64,000 nt of DNA from Pseudo-nitzschia pungens (Eukaryota; Bacillariophyta; Bacillariophyceae; Bacillariales; Bacillariaceae), in the NCBI GenBank assembly GCA_037355855.1, contig CM074763.1, positions 2,542,001 to 2,606,000 of the forward strand, in the 5' to 3' direction. Below are positions 53,196 to 63,979 of the stretch, piece by piece. Under the pieces are notes generated by a model. The model did not search any database. It saw only the letters and a program-made list of their open reading frames with translations, and was not told the DNA's origin. How positions within the stretch are numbered: position 1 is the stretch's first letter; the number at the start of each line of letters is the position of its first letter. Position numbers and translations under genes: made by a program.

Positions 53196-54158
53196 TTATT
53201 GACAATCGGTTGTGACAGTGGTTTCGTTGTTCTTTTTTTTCCTCCTGCTGATTCGATCGTAAAAGACCATAACCATTATACCTACGTGTTCTCCATCGAA
53301 ACCGACCATGGCCTCTTCGTGTTCTCGTGATTTGTGCCCTTGCCTTGCCTCGTCGTCCCGGGTCGCCGAGCGCAGCCACCATTCGTTTTTGGCTTGTTTG
53401 TTGGACCTGGAGAAGAGCCGCGAGAATATTCGGCTGGTGCCACGAGGCTCCCTCGTTTCGTCCTGTGGCTTTGCTGGATTCGGAATGCTCTCGCCGGGTT
53501 TCGTTCCCGCTTTTCTCTTGTCGCTGGTGATGGTGGTGTCGGTTTTGGTTTCCTTTGCTTTGGTCAGGAGGTTTTTTCCAGCCGATGAATCTGTTTCGCT
53601 TGTGTGGTTCACCCGTGACGGAATTGTGATTCTCGTTAGTAATGGTGGTCGTTTCGTGCCTCGTGGGATATACATGTTGTCTGAGGTTTCGTTGCCTTTC
53701 TTGTGGTAAGTAGCACTTTCGCCTTCACGTTTTGCATTCAAGTCATCGGTTCTGTTACTCGGGGAGAGTAATGCGACCGTTGATGATTGCGTTTCTTGTC
53801 TCTTCTCGGTCTTGTTCTTGTTTATAGTCTTGGTCGAGGATACGATTTTCTTGAAGTTGCTGTCATTGCTTCGATAATTATCGACATCGCTGTTGGTGTT
53901 GTTGACTTCGTCGTGGCCATCGTTATGTAACGTATCGAGCACAGGTGTAGATACTTTTCCCCCCTCTGAACCATCTGCAACTGCTAACAGGCTGCTGCTA
54001 TCGCTCATGTCGCTGTCGGAACGACTAGGAGAAATGGATATCAACGAATCCTTTTCACTGTATCTGCCGCCGTTGTCATCACAACATATCTCTTGATTCC
54101 CCCGCAAATCCTCCTCTTGCTTCTCTTCAACATGATTGCGATCTCCGCCTTGCTTCAT
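53196..54158 (-). CDS. hydrophilic protein of unknown function
   Basis: The open frame extends a little further upstream but only with a TTG; the first ATG is at 54156-54158 (MKQGGDRNHVEEK), giving 320 aa. The protein is almost entirely polar: a Ser/Asp-rich first half (SISPSRSDSDMSDSSS), then Lys/Thr-rich stretches and a basic end (RIFSRLFSRSNKQAKNEWW, ISRRKKKNNE). A C-terminal hydrophobic patch (GIMVMVFY) is too short to call a membrane segment. No domain is recognised. It may be a disordered nuclear or regulatory protein, and upstream or downstream exons cannot be excluded. Overlapping plus-strand frames are shadows without features. Confidence 0.45.
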   Translation of the reverse strand: MKQGGDRNHVEEKQEEDLRGNQEICCDDNGGRYSEKDSLISISPSRSDSDMSDSSSLLAVADGSEGGKVSTPVLDTLHNDGHDEVNNTNSDVDNYRSNDSNFKKIVSSTKTINKNKTEKRQETQSSTVALLSPSNRTDDLNAKREGESATYHKKGNETSDNMYIPRGTKRPPLLTRITIPSRVNHTSETDSSAGKNLLTKAKETKTDTTITSDKRKAGTKPGESIPNPAKPQDETREPRGTSRIFSRLFSRSNKQAKNEWWLRSATRDDEARQGHKSREHEEAMVGFDGEHVGIMVMVFYDRISRRKKKNNETTVTTDCQ

Positions 54159-54261
54159 CCTATCGATTGATTTTGCCTTGCTGAATTCGTACAAGACGTG
54201 AATCGCTTATGTTAAACCTTGGGAGCGAAAGATAAAGAGAAGAGAGGACTTCGGATACAAG

Positions 54262-54359
54262 GTTACTACGGAATTTCTATCAACTGTCCCCCGGCTTTCG
54301 TAGAAATGAGTAGTTGGGGATGTAGAACCGGGGGACAGCTGATAGGAATTTCGTAGTAG
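54262..54359. repeat. about 98-bp fold-back element, copy 2
   Basis: Left arm GTTACTACGGAATTTCTATC followed by AACTGTCCCCCGG; the right arm is its imperfect reverse complement, CCGGGGGACAGCTGATAGG then AATTTCGTAGTAG. Same organisation as the copy at 11566. Confidence 0.85.
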
Positions 54360-54448
54360 CAGAAAGGATAATTCAGTTAGATACATACCGGTACAGAAAT
54401 TTCTGGGTGAACGACGGAGTGGGTTGGTATTGAATCATAGGTGCTTGT

Positions 54449-54544
54449 GTACTACAAAATTCTTATCAGCTGTCCCCCGGTTCTACGTCCCCGACTACTA
54501 ATTACTACTGAAACCCGGGGACAGCTGATAAGAATCTGTAGTAC
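54449..54544. repeat. 96-bp fold-back element, copy 3
   Basis: Begins GTACTACAAAATTCTTATC and ends GATAAGAATCTGTAGTAC, with CAGCTGTCCCCCGG and CCCGGGGACAGCTG in the arms. Its length is the same as copy 1. Confidence 0.9.
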
Positions 54545-54928
54545 GGTATGAAACGATGGCACTATTTTTCGTGAACGAGACAGTCTGACAGCGCAAAGAA
54601 TGTTGAACCTACTCTCCGCTAAATTCTGTACGATACCGGACACGGTTAATTTTGCTAAGAGGCCACGTTCCAAGACTCAGGATGTTGAAGGAGCACCAAA
54701 GTCATAACTGTTTCTACGATAGTTTGCACGCTGCATTTGCTAGGCGCGGAATCCGATTCGTGCTTTGTGGTATCTTATAATTCAAATTGAAACAGCCTCG
54801 CTCGGCATTCAAGATCCGTTCGTCAGAAAGACCTTGTTCGGGCGCTTCATTCGAAGAAAAAAGAAAAATCTATTGGGTAGATACGGTATCAGTCTTAAAT
54901 CACCATACTAAACAATTACCAACAGCTA

Positions 54929-55014
54929 GTACAGTATCCCCCATTTTTCCTATTAATTAGTATTATTGGACGTAGCGCTTGGGGACAGCTAATAGGGATT
55001 AGTGTTTTGTAGTA
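54929..55014. repeat. degenerate fold-back element, copy 4
   Basis: Weakly preserved arms: GTACAGTATCCCCC on the left and GGGGACAGCTAATAGG ... TTTTGTAGTA on the right. It is probably an older copy of the same family. Confidence 0.6.
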
Positions 55015-56288
55015 ATCATTCTTGTAAGCTCCAGAAAAATATTTTTACGATTCGCGAAATGTCGTCAGGGAAACATTTACGGAAAAGGAACTGTGTCTAA
55101 AAATAATTCCCACACGTGCTCATTTACAGATCTGTCGATTTGGAACCGAAGAGGAAACGACCGTTTTGGAAAGCTTCTTTCAATAATAAATCCGTTGGAT
55201 TTCATGACCTGATGGAAGAATACCGGTAGTCTTAACGGCATTCCAAAAATTAAGTGCAGGAAGGTTAACCTTACCGTATGATTACGACCAATGATTTCGC
55301 TACGATGTTTCACTCATTCTATTCATACATACAGTAAACCTTACCACCGTACTACTGACAATCTACTATGGCAAGATGGGTTCATACAAAATAATTCTTC
55401 GGAGTAATGAGAACCAATGCTGACTCTAGTAAAGAATGAGCTACTATTAGTACTAGTAGTAGACACAGAAAAATTGGGTGGGATTTTTTTGGGACATTTG
55501 TCTCGCTAGTTCTCAGAAGCAGGTTCCTAGTAAGATAAAATAACTGACTCTTCTTTGTATGTCTGGTTAACAAAATGTGATGAGTATGGATTACTAGTAC
55601 TAGTTCGTCATGTTGTAATCAGAAAGCAATGACAAAGACAAGCAGCCAACAACTGCAAAGCTACTAGCAACATTTACTTGCTGCCACAAGGGTTTTGTTG
55701 TTGAAACCATCACAAATTGAAGCATTTTAAGCACGTTTTTGTTGCTGTTGTGTGGTAATGATTCATCATCTGAATTTCCTGCTGCTGGTGTCAGCAAGCG
55801 AAGGGAGGCACCACCAACAATCAATGAATATTTGACTTCAGCAGTAAGCTCTACTCTAGTAGTAATGCTGAATTGAATTTCTTCCACCCACAAGCATGAA
55901 TCTTTTCGAACGAGGAGCAAAAGCAGGATGGTGCATTTCCCTTCATCTTTTCTACTGTACCAGTAACCCAACAGAAATATTACGAAGTATTGTATGATGT
56001 ACTAGTAAGATAAAGATAAAAGATACCGTACTTCTTGTGTTCGCAGACAGCTGTAGTAGTATGTACCGGTACCGCACGTAAACGTTTGGTTTATGGATGG
56101 ATGATGATTCTTGTTGATCATTGAGATAAGGCTTACGGTAAACTTTACCTGATACAGTAAACCTTATCTGATACAGTACTTCGTAACTTACGGTAAGGTT
56201 TACCGGTAGGACTACATGAGATACATGAGAGTAATAAAAGTACCCGTGAAAAACTATAATGAATCACGTTTACCATAATGAATCACGT

Positions 56289-56622
56289 CGAGTGACAGCA
56301 TCTTTGCTTTTTGGAATATCTCCTTGCATACACCACCTCTGTTCAAAGTAAAGACATCGTCTGTTAGCTAACACTCTACTCTACAATGCTCTATATTCAC
56401 TTTTAAACAACATTGCTTATTCTTCCCTTAGTAAGCTCTCGAATACAGAAATTGGGCCGAAAATTATGTGTTTTCGAGTGACAGCATCGAGCCGGCATAG
56501 TTTTTCGGCTTGCGCGCATAGCAAAAAACAGAACTCATTTTTTTCGTTTCGTTTCGAATTCAGTTTTTTTTCGTTCAACATGCTGTCACTCGGCGTGTAG
56601 AAAATGTAGATGCTGTCACTCG
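56289..56622. repeat. cluster of CGAGTGACAGCAT inverted repeats
   Basis: CGAGTGACAGCATC occurs forward at 56289 and 56475, and in reverse complement (ATGCTGTCACTCG) at 56580 and 56610. GTGTAGAAAATGTA is also repeated at about 56595 and 56636. Just outside, ATAATGAATCACGT is duplicated (56257 and 56275). The arrangement resembles nested terminal inverted repeats of a small transposon relic. Confidence 0.7.
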
Positions 56623-57063
56623 ATCGTATGGTCCCGTGTAGAAAATGTACCAGTGTCTACATTTACCATGATGGATCAATTTTTGGCCATTTTTTGAAAA
56701 AACCACTAACTACAGGGGGCCAAAGCTATGGATGTAAGTCACTGATTTCAACAGGAGTTGTTGCAAACAGTCGGTTTATAGTGTTTACGAATAGGTTGTA
56801 ACTTTCGTTGAGGAGGTTTCCGTTACTGGGAGGAGGTATTTGGTCAGATAGTGAGGCAACAATCTGTCACTCCGACGTGATTCATTTTAGTTTTTCACGG
56901 GTACCGGTATTTTACCCGATCAACAATGGATTGATCGAACTTCGATCATCTGCTTGTAAGAGTATTTTTTTTCATCATGAACCGATCGAAAAGCATCTCC
57001 AACCAAGACTTAGCCAAAGTGTTGAAAAAAAGGAGAAACGACTAGATGCTATAGGCTTCTGCC

Positions 57064-60000
57064 ATGACTAAAAGTTCTTCGCTGTTCTATTGCTGGTGTC
57101 TGTGTGTGAGTTGTTGCCCTGGAAATTTGATCCAAACGAGCGCTCGTCGATCGCCGGCAGCATCGGCTCCCTTCGTTTCCAGAGCTCTGGCATTCCAAAA
57201 CCATCATCGGCCACGGTTATTGGTAGGTCCAATCTCAAGGTTCCGTACCACTGGCAATAAGGACAGCAACAAAAGTAGCGCTTGGAACAAGGGAAAAGAC
57301 AGAGATCATTGGTTTACGACTAACAATTCCAATCCAAATACCAATACGAGAGATTTTCTCCAAAGGCAGTATTCATCGCTATTGATATCGTTGCCAACAC
57401 GACCCAACAACTTGATTCCACCCACAAACCTTAAAATTCCCATAACCCAGCGATCTCCATCGCCAAGAACCCGCTTCACTTCTATCTCTGCTTTCACTTC
57501 CGACGACACTGATTGTGAAACGATCGATAACGAAGCGACCGCTATGGAACATTCTTCTTCTTCTTCATCGCAAAAATCTACGATCAAAGTATTGGCAAAG
57601 GCGTGGACCCCACGACTGCTACAGCTCGAAAACAATAGCAACAGCAAGGAATACAATCGAAATTGCTTGGCAGCGGTCCAACGGACGGTGCCACTTTTCC
57701 TCCATGATGCCGGTGCCGCATCGGTTCCCTTCGTGTGTCGCTACAGGACCGACCAGGTCCATCCACTTTCCACCCTCCAGGTCCACGCGTTGCAATCGAT
57801 GGTCACCAAGCACGAACGCCTCCGTCCCCTCCGGATCAAGCTATTGGAGCACGTCCACGAACCAACCCTACGGAACAAGATTATTACGAGCACCTCGCGG
57901 ACTGAATTGACAGAGTGGTACGCGCCCTTCCAACCGCCGGCCAAGGGAAGTATCCTAGAAAGACTCCAGACCCAGCACCCGGAATTGGTTGAGTCTATCG
58001 ATTTTGTATGGAAGCAACGTGATGGAGGCTTAAATTCTGCTAAGGTAGTCGCTGGATGGACCAAGTTGGGACCACGAGAGGCAATTGTGCAGGTTCTGGG
58101 AAGCAAAATTGCTTCCGAACCCAGTGTGGCCCAGTGGGTTAACGAGGAGCTTCAAAAATACTGTAGGGTTTCCACGAAACTCGCGGTAAAGAAAGATGCT
58201 CAAGCAAAAAATCCGCCCCATCATAAAAAATACAGCGAAACCTACGGAGACTTTTGCAGGCGCATCATAGATCTCACCCACCATCAGGTTTTAGCGATCC
58301 GTAGGGGAGTCAACGAACAAGCATTAAAGATGACATTTGAGATTGACTCTGAAAAAATGGAGTCGCACCTGCTCTGGAGATTGCGGACTGAGCACCAATC
58401 TTCTGGTAATACTAACAAACAAGGTGAGGATCCTCCCTCCCGGACCGTTCCGGCCGCACTCTTACACCATCCACTGCTGAAGGACGCTGTCCACGACGCC
58501 TGGACCCGCCTACTGCGTCGGAGGGGTACCAAAAAATTGTGGACGGACCACTGCAAGGTGGCTGAGAATCGTGCTTGTAGGGTTTTTCAGGAGAACCTCC
58601 AGCGTGCTCTACTTGCACCGCCCCGTCCCGGGCCGCTGCTGGCCCTGGATCCCGGGTTCCAAGCTGGAATCAAGTGTGCGGTTCTGGACACAGATGGCTC
58701 AGTGATAAGTCTCCATACAGTGCGGTTCCTAGGACCTCTCCGGTCGGCTGCCGTCGAGAAGCTCGGAGTTTTATTGCGAGAGGCACAAAAGCTAAATAAG
58801 AGCACCCAGTCGGTGACCATCGCTCTCGGCAATGGCCACGGGAGTTCTGAATGCCGAACGCTGGTTGAGGACGCATCAGCAAGCCAAGGGATTCCTCTAG
58901 ACCTTTGCCTGGTAAGCGAAGCCGGTGCCAGCGTATGGAGCGTCACTGAACAAGCTCATGAAGAGTTTCCAGACCGCCCTCCAGCAGCGATCGCTGCTAT
59001 TTCTATCGGGCGACGGCTCCAGAATCCGCTCTTCGAGCTAGTCAAAGTTCCGCCGAAATCATTGGGACTGGGAATGTACCAACACGATCTGAGCGAGACT
59101 GTTCTGGACGATCAACTCGACCGTACCAGCGTCGACGCGGTGGCCACGGTAGGGGTCGACGTCAACATAGGGAGTGCTTCTATCCTTAGACGCATCCCCG
59201 GTCTGTCGGAGCGTCTAGTCCAAGCCATCGTTGCATCTCGACCCCTAAGAAAGCGTAGCGACTTGCTGGAGATCTCGGGTCTGGGTCCCAAGACTTACGA
59301 GCAGTGCGCCGGGTTTATACGCGTCTCCAAGGGCCCGGAAGCCCTCGACAACACCCTAGTGCACCCGGAATCATACGAGCTGGCCCGGTGGCTGCAGCGA
59401 GAATTCTCCTGGAAGCTAGATTGCCCAGTACTGAATCTCCCACCTCGGGCCGAATGGAGGACTGCGTGGGACGATCCCGTGACCAGAGCGGCAAAGCGCT
59501 TTGGGGTGAGTGAGGACCGAGTGCTATCGGTAGCGGAGAATCTAGTGGATTCTTTGTCCCAGGAGGATCCTAGGTTGAAACTCCTCGAACAAGATTCGTC
59601 GTCGTCACCATCGGGAAGGGTCGAATCGTGCAAGCCACTTCCAACCAAATGGTCCGACCCGCAACGGTTGGCGGCAGCGGTCGCCGAAAACGGAGGACCA
59701 ATCCGTGGAATTGTCGGCACGGTGCGAAACGTGGCGGATTTTGGTGCTTTCGTTGACATTGGAAACGAAAATGACGGCTTGCTACACACAACCAAGCTCG
59801 GCCCAACTCTCGCGCTGCAAGATTTGATGATCGGACAATCCATCGGCGTCGACGTTTTGAGTGTGGCTTCCGACACGAACCGTATTTCTCTTGGACTGCA
59901 TGGATGTCAGCTAGAAGCTACCGCGCCCAGGTCACAACATCGGCATGGATCTGGGAAGCGAGGCTCCGGAGGAATCAAGAGGTCCATATCAACGCGACCG

Positions 60001-60072
60001 ACCACGAAGAAACGCAGTAATTCAAGCGGCGGGAACCCGAAGGGGCAAAAGAGACGCCGCACAGGACGATAA
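57064..60072 (+). CDS. Tex/SRBD1-like RNA-binding S1-domain protein, possibly organellar
   Basis: A 1002-aa single-exon protein. Residues ~190-480 match the helical N-terminal part of bacterial Tex (transcription accessory protein) and vertebrate SRBD1 (VPFVCRYRTDQVHPLS, GRDFCRR-like blocks). A YqgF/RNase H-like domain starts at ~525 (LLALDPGFQAGIKCAVLD). A helix-hairpin-helix segment follows at ~702-760 (ILRRIPGLSERLVQAIVASR, LLEISGLGPKTYEQCAGF). An S1 RNA-binding domain lies at ~877-950 (GIVGTVRNVADFGAFVDIG). The end is basic (KRGSGGIKRS, KKRSN). Tex proteins bind RNA and affect transcription and fitness in bacteria. The first ~50 residues (hydrophobic SLFYCWCLCVSCC, then SAPFVSRALAFQ) look like an organelle presequence, probably plastid, but the cleavage motif is not a clean match. 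Confidence 0.88.
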   Translation: MTKSSSLFYCWCLCVSCCPGNLIQTSARRSPAASAPFVSRALAFQNHHRPRLLVGPISRFRTTGNKDSNKSSAWNKGKDRDHWFTTNNSNPNTNTRDFLQRQYSSLLISLPTRPNNLIPPTNLKIPITQRSPSPRTRFTSISAFTSDDTDCETIDNEATAMEHSSSSSSQKSTIKVLAKAWTPRLLQLENNSNSKEYNRNCLAAVQRTVPLFLHDAGAASVPFVCRYRTDQVHPLSTLQVHALQSMVTKHERLRPLRIKLLEHVHEPTLRNKIITSTSRTELTEWYAPFQPPAKGSILERLQTQHPELVESIDFVWKQRDGGLNSAKVVAGWTKLGPREAIVQVLGSKIASEPSVAQWVNEELQKYCRVSTKLAVKKDAQAKNPPHHKKYSETYGDFCRRIIDLTHHQVLAIRRGVNEQALKMTFEIDSEKMESHLLWRLRTEHQSSGNTNKQGEDPPSRTVPAALLHHPLLKDAVHDAWTRLLRRRGTKKLWTDHCKVAENRACRVFQENLQRALLAPPRPGPLLALDPGFQAGIKCAVLDTDGSVISLHTVRFLGPLRSAAVEKLGVLLREAQKLNKSTQSVTIALGNGHGSSECRTLVEDASASQGIPLDLCLVSEAGASVWSVTEQAHEEFPDRPPAAIAAISIGRRLQNPLFELVKVPPKSLGLGMYQHDLSETVLDDQLDRTSVDAVATVGVDVNIGSASILRRIPGLSERLVQAIVASRPLRKRSDLLEISGLGPKTYEQCAGFIRVSKGPEALDNTLVHPESYELARWLQREFSWKLDCPVLNLPPRAEWRTAWDDPVTRAAKRFGVSEDRVLSVAENLVDSLSQEDPRLKLLEQDSSSSPSGRVESCKPLPTKWSDPQRLAAAVAENGGPIRGIVGTVRNVADFGAFVDIGNENDGLLHTTKLGPTLALQDLMIGQSIGVDVLSVASDTNRISLGLHGCQLEATAPRSQHRHGSGKRGSGGIKRSISTRPTTKKRSNSSGGNPKGQKRRRTGR

Positions 60073-61297
60073 TGGGAAATCCATTTCAAGTCATACGCAC
60101 TGCCAAGGCGATTGCGAGGTATTCAACACTAGGAGTAGCTATCACGCCCTTTTCGGGCGCACAGACCTTTGTCCTCAATGGGACGAGGTATGCGACCTCA
60201 TGAATTACCCAGTGGTATTTAGGTTTCCTTGAATATTCATTTCTGCTATCGCTTAAGATTCACAGCGACACGACTCACAAACACAACTCACTGCTCACCC
60301 GATCCCGAAAGTGACGTAGGTACGGGATCGACGGGCGAAACAGGAAACCCCTGGAACCGGTGGTTTCCTAGATCAGTCTACAGGTTGTCTAGTATCCCGT
60401 ACTGCCGTGGGGTAATTTTCGTCAACAGCTCGCTTTCCGGACTCGTTCATCGGCAGCAGAGAACTATGGATATGTTACAAGGTGTTGGCACGCGTTCTTT
60501 GGGCGATGCTAGAGAGCCATGATGGGAAATCTGAAGGGAAGACAGCATTTTTTGTCCGCCGACTTTGGCTAGTTAAGCGACATCATTGCACGGAGTATCA
60601 ACCACAATTGGGTAACAAAGTGGAATGATTCATTTCTCCTGTGTCCCTAGATTGAATGGCAAGTACGTTTGATGACTTTGCCTTGCTGCCTTGCCACCGA
60701 ACAGAAAAATGGATCTGCGCACTTTGAAAAAAGTGCACCGCAAAGATCAGCGACAATCAACTCTCGCTTCAACACTCTTCAGATTTGCAGCGAAAAGAGA
60801 GAAGATACTTTAGTTGCACAGTTTTTTTTCATCAAACACAGTTATAAAGATACAAACACTTATACAATAGTAGCAGCGGTCATTTCTTTCCTCTAATCAT
60901 GTATGCTATCGTACTCATTGCCAGAGGGTGTACTTGATAGTTCCATTGATTGGTGCTAAGTAATTTAGATTTACAATGTATGACAGTTTCCAGCAGCTAC
61001 AATCCCCATGTTGTAGCAACCTTATTAGACCTGTTTACCCATTGACAACTGTTTACCCATTGACAACAGTGATTGAAAGCCCATTGTGTATTTCTGCATG
61101 TTTTTGTTCCAAGCTCCTCCGGTTTAGTGGGAGATATTTGTCCTTCTGGGAGATGAGAGCGGAGAGGAAAGCCACTTTTCGAAGAAAAACGAGCTTCGCT
61201 TGACCCGATGAAAGACTTTGCCCGGACTATCGCCCGGACTATCTGGCAAGTCAATAGAGACACGGTGAGGATCCGATCAGACTCTGAATCTTCTCCA
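60073..61297. other. spacer between convergent genes
   Basis: 3' flanks of the Tex-like gene (+) and the PGAP1-like gene (-). A short direct repeat CCATTGACAACTGTTTAC occurs at about 61038-61068. No gene is supported. Confidence 0.5.
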
Positions 61298-63979
61298 TCA
61301 CAATTGAAGCGCGAGCGATGACGCAATATCGATCCACAACAAGGCTTCCGCCATCCAGGGAACTAGATAGCCGGTTCCACGCGACAACAATCCTGGCTCT
61401 CGACAACACATCCATACTGTCGAAAGAACCACCAATCCGGAGCGAATCGGGAGCTGATGCTGCGGCTTCTTCTTTTTTCCTGGTTTCCTGGGTTGCATCG
61501 ATTTGATAAGCGTCCAGATTACCACGGGAATTTGCAAACCGAACAATGTCCACCAGGAACTTGCTTGCGTGCGCTGTTCCCACGCCATCAACGTAAGCGG
61601 ACCCGCGACGATAATAGGGACTAGCAAGATAACAAACGCCGAGAGCTGGATGTTGAAAGCAGCAGAATAATTGCTGACACCATTTCCGATTGCGTTGATC
61701 ATGCCTGCGGATGTTACCCGGTCGTCGTCGTTGTGAGATCCCAGGCCCACAATCACCACAACATAGATCGATACAAATGCGCCACAAAAGAGGATCGAAT
61801 CCAGAAGGCCGAACCAATCGTAGCTGGCCGCAAAGTCTTTCTGGTCGTCACTGCCAAACAGCAGAAAACCGGAGTATATACCCCCGAGAAGGACTGTGAC
61901 AGATATTAGCGTATGTCCCGTCGCATTCCACAGTGTTCGGACCGGTGATCGCTTGTTTGTCTTAATTCTGCTCCTATGAGTTTGCCGCTTGTGCCAGAGA
62001 GTGAGGAGGTACACCACGCAAAAATTGATGGAATCGGCCACCAATACCATGATAACGATCGTCCCAAAACCCAGAGTCTCCCTCCGTGCGGTCGATCCCA
62101 GGACGATCGTGCCCACTAGTGGAAGCAGGAACTTGTGCAAAGGGGCAAACCGAAGAGAACCGTCTGGCAGAGCGACAACGGCGCACTTGAGAGCCACCAA
62201 GACCGCATAGAGTGCCAACAAACACGGAAGGTTGTAAATCATGGAAGCTTCCATGCACGTCGCGGACAGCCTTCCGAATCTAGCCACAAAGCCGTTGGTC
62301 AATTCTTCCGTGTCTCTTCCGAAGGATTGATCGTGCGCAACACCCACGTACTCCGCTCCCCGAAGGTATTCGGCCACCGTCTCGAGTCGGTAGGGGTTGC
62401 CGAACGAAGGGTTTTTGACAATTAGGATCCACAGTATCCCGCGCACTCGCTCCAAGAGCTGGTGGCACCAAACAATGGCCCTGTGATCCATGCCCAGCAG
62501 AGGGGGATTCTGTTCTTCTCCTGCAGTGTAGGCATTGCCGGCCATGAACTTGGTGGCCAGGATCGTTTTGGAGTTGGGCGCGTCCAGATAACAGGCCGCC
62601 GGCTCGATCATTTCGTCCCGGAGGCCTCCCACAATGGAAACCACCAACGGAGACGTTGTTGGTTGATCCTCATCGTCGGGTATGTGTCCCGGCAGCAGCC
62701 ACTTTTGGTAAAAGTCCGCGACGGATTTATCAAAGGCGTACAAGGGATTCGAATGCGGCGTTGCCAGGGTGATTAGCTGCTGCACTCGAAATTCCGTGGT
62801 CGGTGTGCCGGGATCCATCAATCCGGCGCCGCCGTCGCTGCTGCTGCTGCTGCTGTTGTTCCACAAGTACCCTCCGGGCTACGGTCCCTCCCATGCTGTG
62901 CGCCACTATCGTCAGGCTGCTGTTCCATTCGGTACCGGACGAATCGGTTGGTTTCTGCAGACCGCAATCTTCCGAGAGCTGTTGGAGGACACCGGCCAGA
63001 AACTCGCTCTGGTAGTCCAAGAGTTTTCCGTGCAGGGCACCACCCTGCTCGCCAAAGTCGAGCGCGTAGACGTGATACACAAAGTCGACCGCGCTGGTCT
63101 GGGGTTTGGTGTCCGCCGTCATTCCCGCGGCTCGCAGGATTCGTTCCCTGGCATTGCGCACGAACGGAAGGCATCCCCGAACTGCGTCGTCAAACCGATA
63201 CCGTGCGCTCCCAGGGATCGGGCCTGGTCGTAGGTTCCCCAGTGCCCCGGTACGTAGACCACCACGTGATTTTGAACGGCTCGGTTGCCGTTGCCGTTGC
63301 CGTTGTTGCTGGCGCAATGATCGCCCCTTCCCAGCAAATCGATGTTCGGTGGCGTTGCTGGCCCCGCCATTTTTTGCTGCGGGTTCGGTTTCTGCTGCTT
63401 ATATTGTTTCCGCTTGAGAACTCCATAGTGCGGATCGCGGCGCTCGACAAACTTGTAGAGGCCGTACCGCTGGGTCACGGGGGACGACGAACGAGGTGTC
63501 TCGACCGGGAGAAACACCGGCATCATGTACGTCATGGAGCATTCTTCTCCGGTGTGGAGAAATGTCGTTCGGAGGATGGTTCCGGCCACAAAGGCAACCA
63601 CGGCTGCGATGCGAAAGATCCATATGAGCAGGAACGGTCGAGAAGAGAAACTCGTGGAAACGGACTCTATCGAACCCACGGGAGCCACCGTTTCACCGCC
63701 ATCGTCGTTCTCCAACAAAGGATCGCTTGTCGCATTTTTGTTCCCATCGTCGTCGTCATCGCCCATTGCGGGGGCCCTGGATCGGCGATTTCTCAGCCCG
63801 TTGTGGTCGTGATCGGTCGTCATGACGGTTTTTGATGTTGTTATTTTTGATTGAATTGTTTTTGTTTTTGTTGGTTTCTCGACACCGTCGACCACTTTCT
63901 CAAAATAATGAATGTCCGCCAGCAAATGTGGTGATGGAATTGAGATGTTGAGAAAGTATTTTCCGGTGTTCGGGTGCAT
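61298..63979 (-). CDS. PGAP1/Bst1-like GPI inositol-deacylase, with two frame changes
   Basis: An ER membrane lipase that removes the inositol acyl chain from GPI anchors. The first frame (ATG at 63979, or more likely 63823, MTTDHDHNG) contains a signal anchor (FLLIWIFRIAAVVAFVAG), then CSMTYMMPVFLPV, RYGLYKF and VVVYVPGHWGTYDQARSLGA, all PGAP1 hallmarks. A second frame carries VDFVYHVYALDFGEQ and the nucleophile elbow IVAHSMGGTVAR. The third segment, back in the first frame, has LITLATPHSNPLYAFDKSVADFY and several C-terminal membrane helices, stopping at 61298. The first change lies at about 63190-63120 and needs one base gained or two lost. The second lies near 62870, next to a CAG run, and needs one base removed. 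Either splicing I could not resolve, assembly error or real disruption is possible. Confidence 0.75.

Larger units (their letters stand above)
54195..57063. other. spacer with fold-back elements and inverted repeats
   Basis: Contains three copies of the ~96-bp fold-back family (54262, 54449, 54929) and a cluster of CGAGTGACAGCAT inverted repeats (56289-56622). TACTAGTA and GTAAGGTTTACC words occur, for example near 55448 and 56182. No gene is supported. It ends at the 5' side of the Tex-like gene. Confidence 0.55.

Noticed and set aside
63120..63210. 20-bp or 35-bp intron restoring phase in the PGAP1-like gene
   Set aside because: GT..AG ends and length modulo three fit, but the other introns here are 100 bp or longer, so this is left as an open question rather than a gene model.
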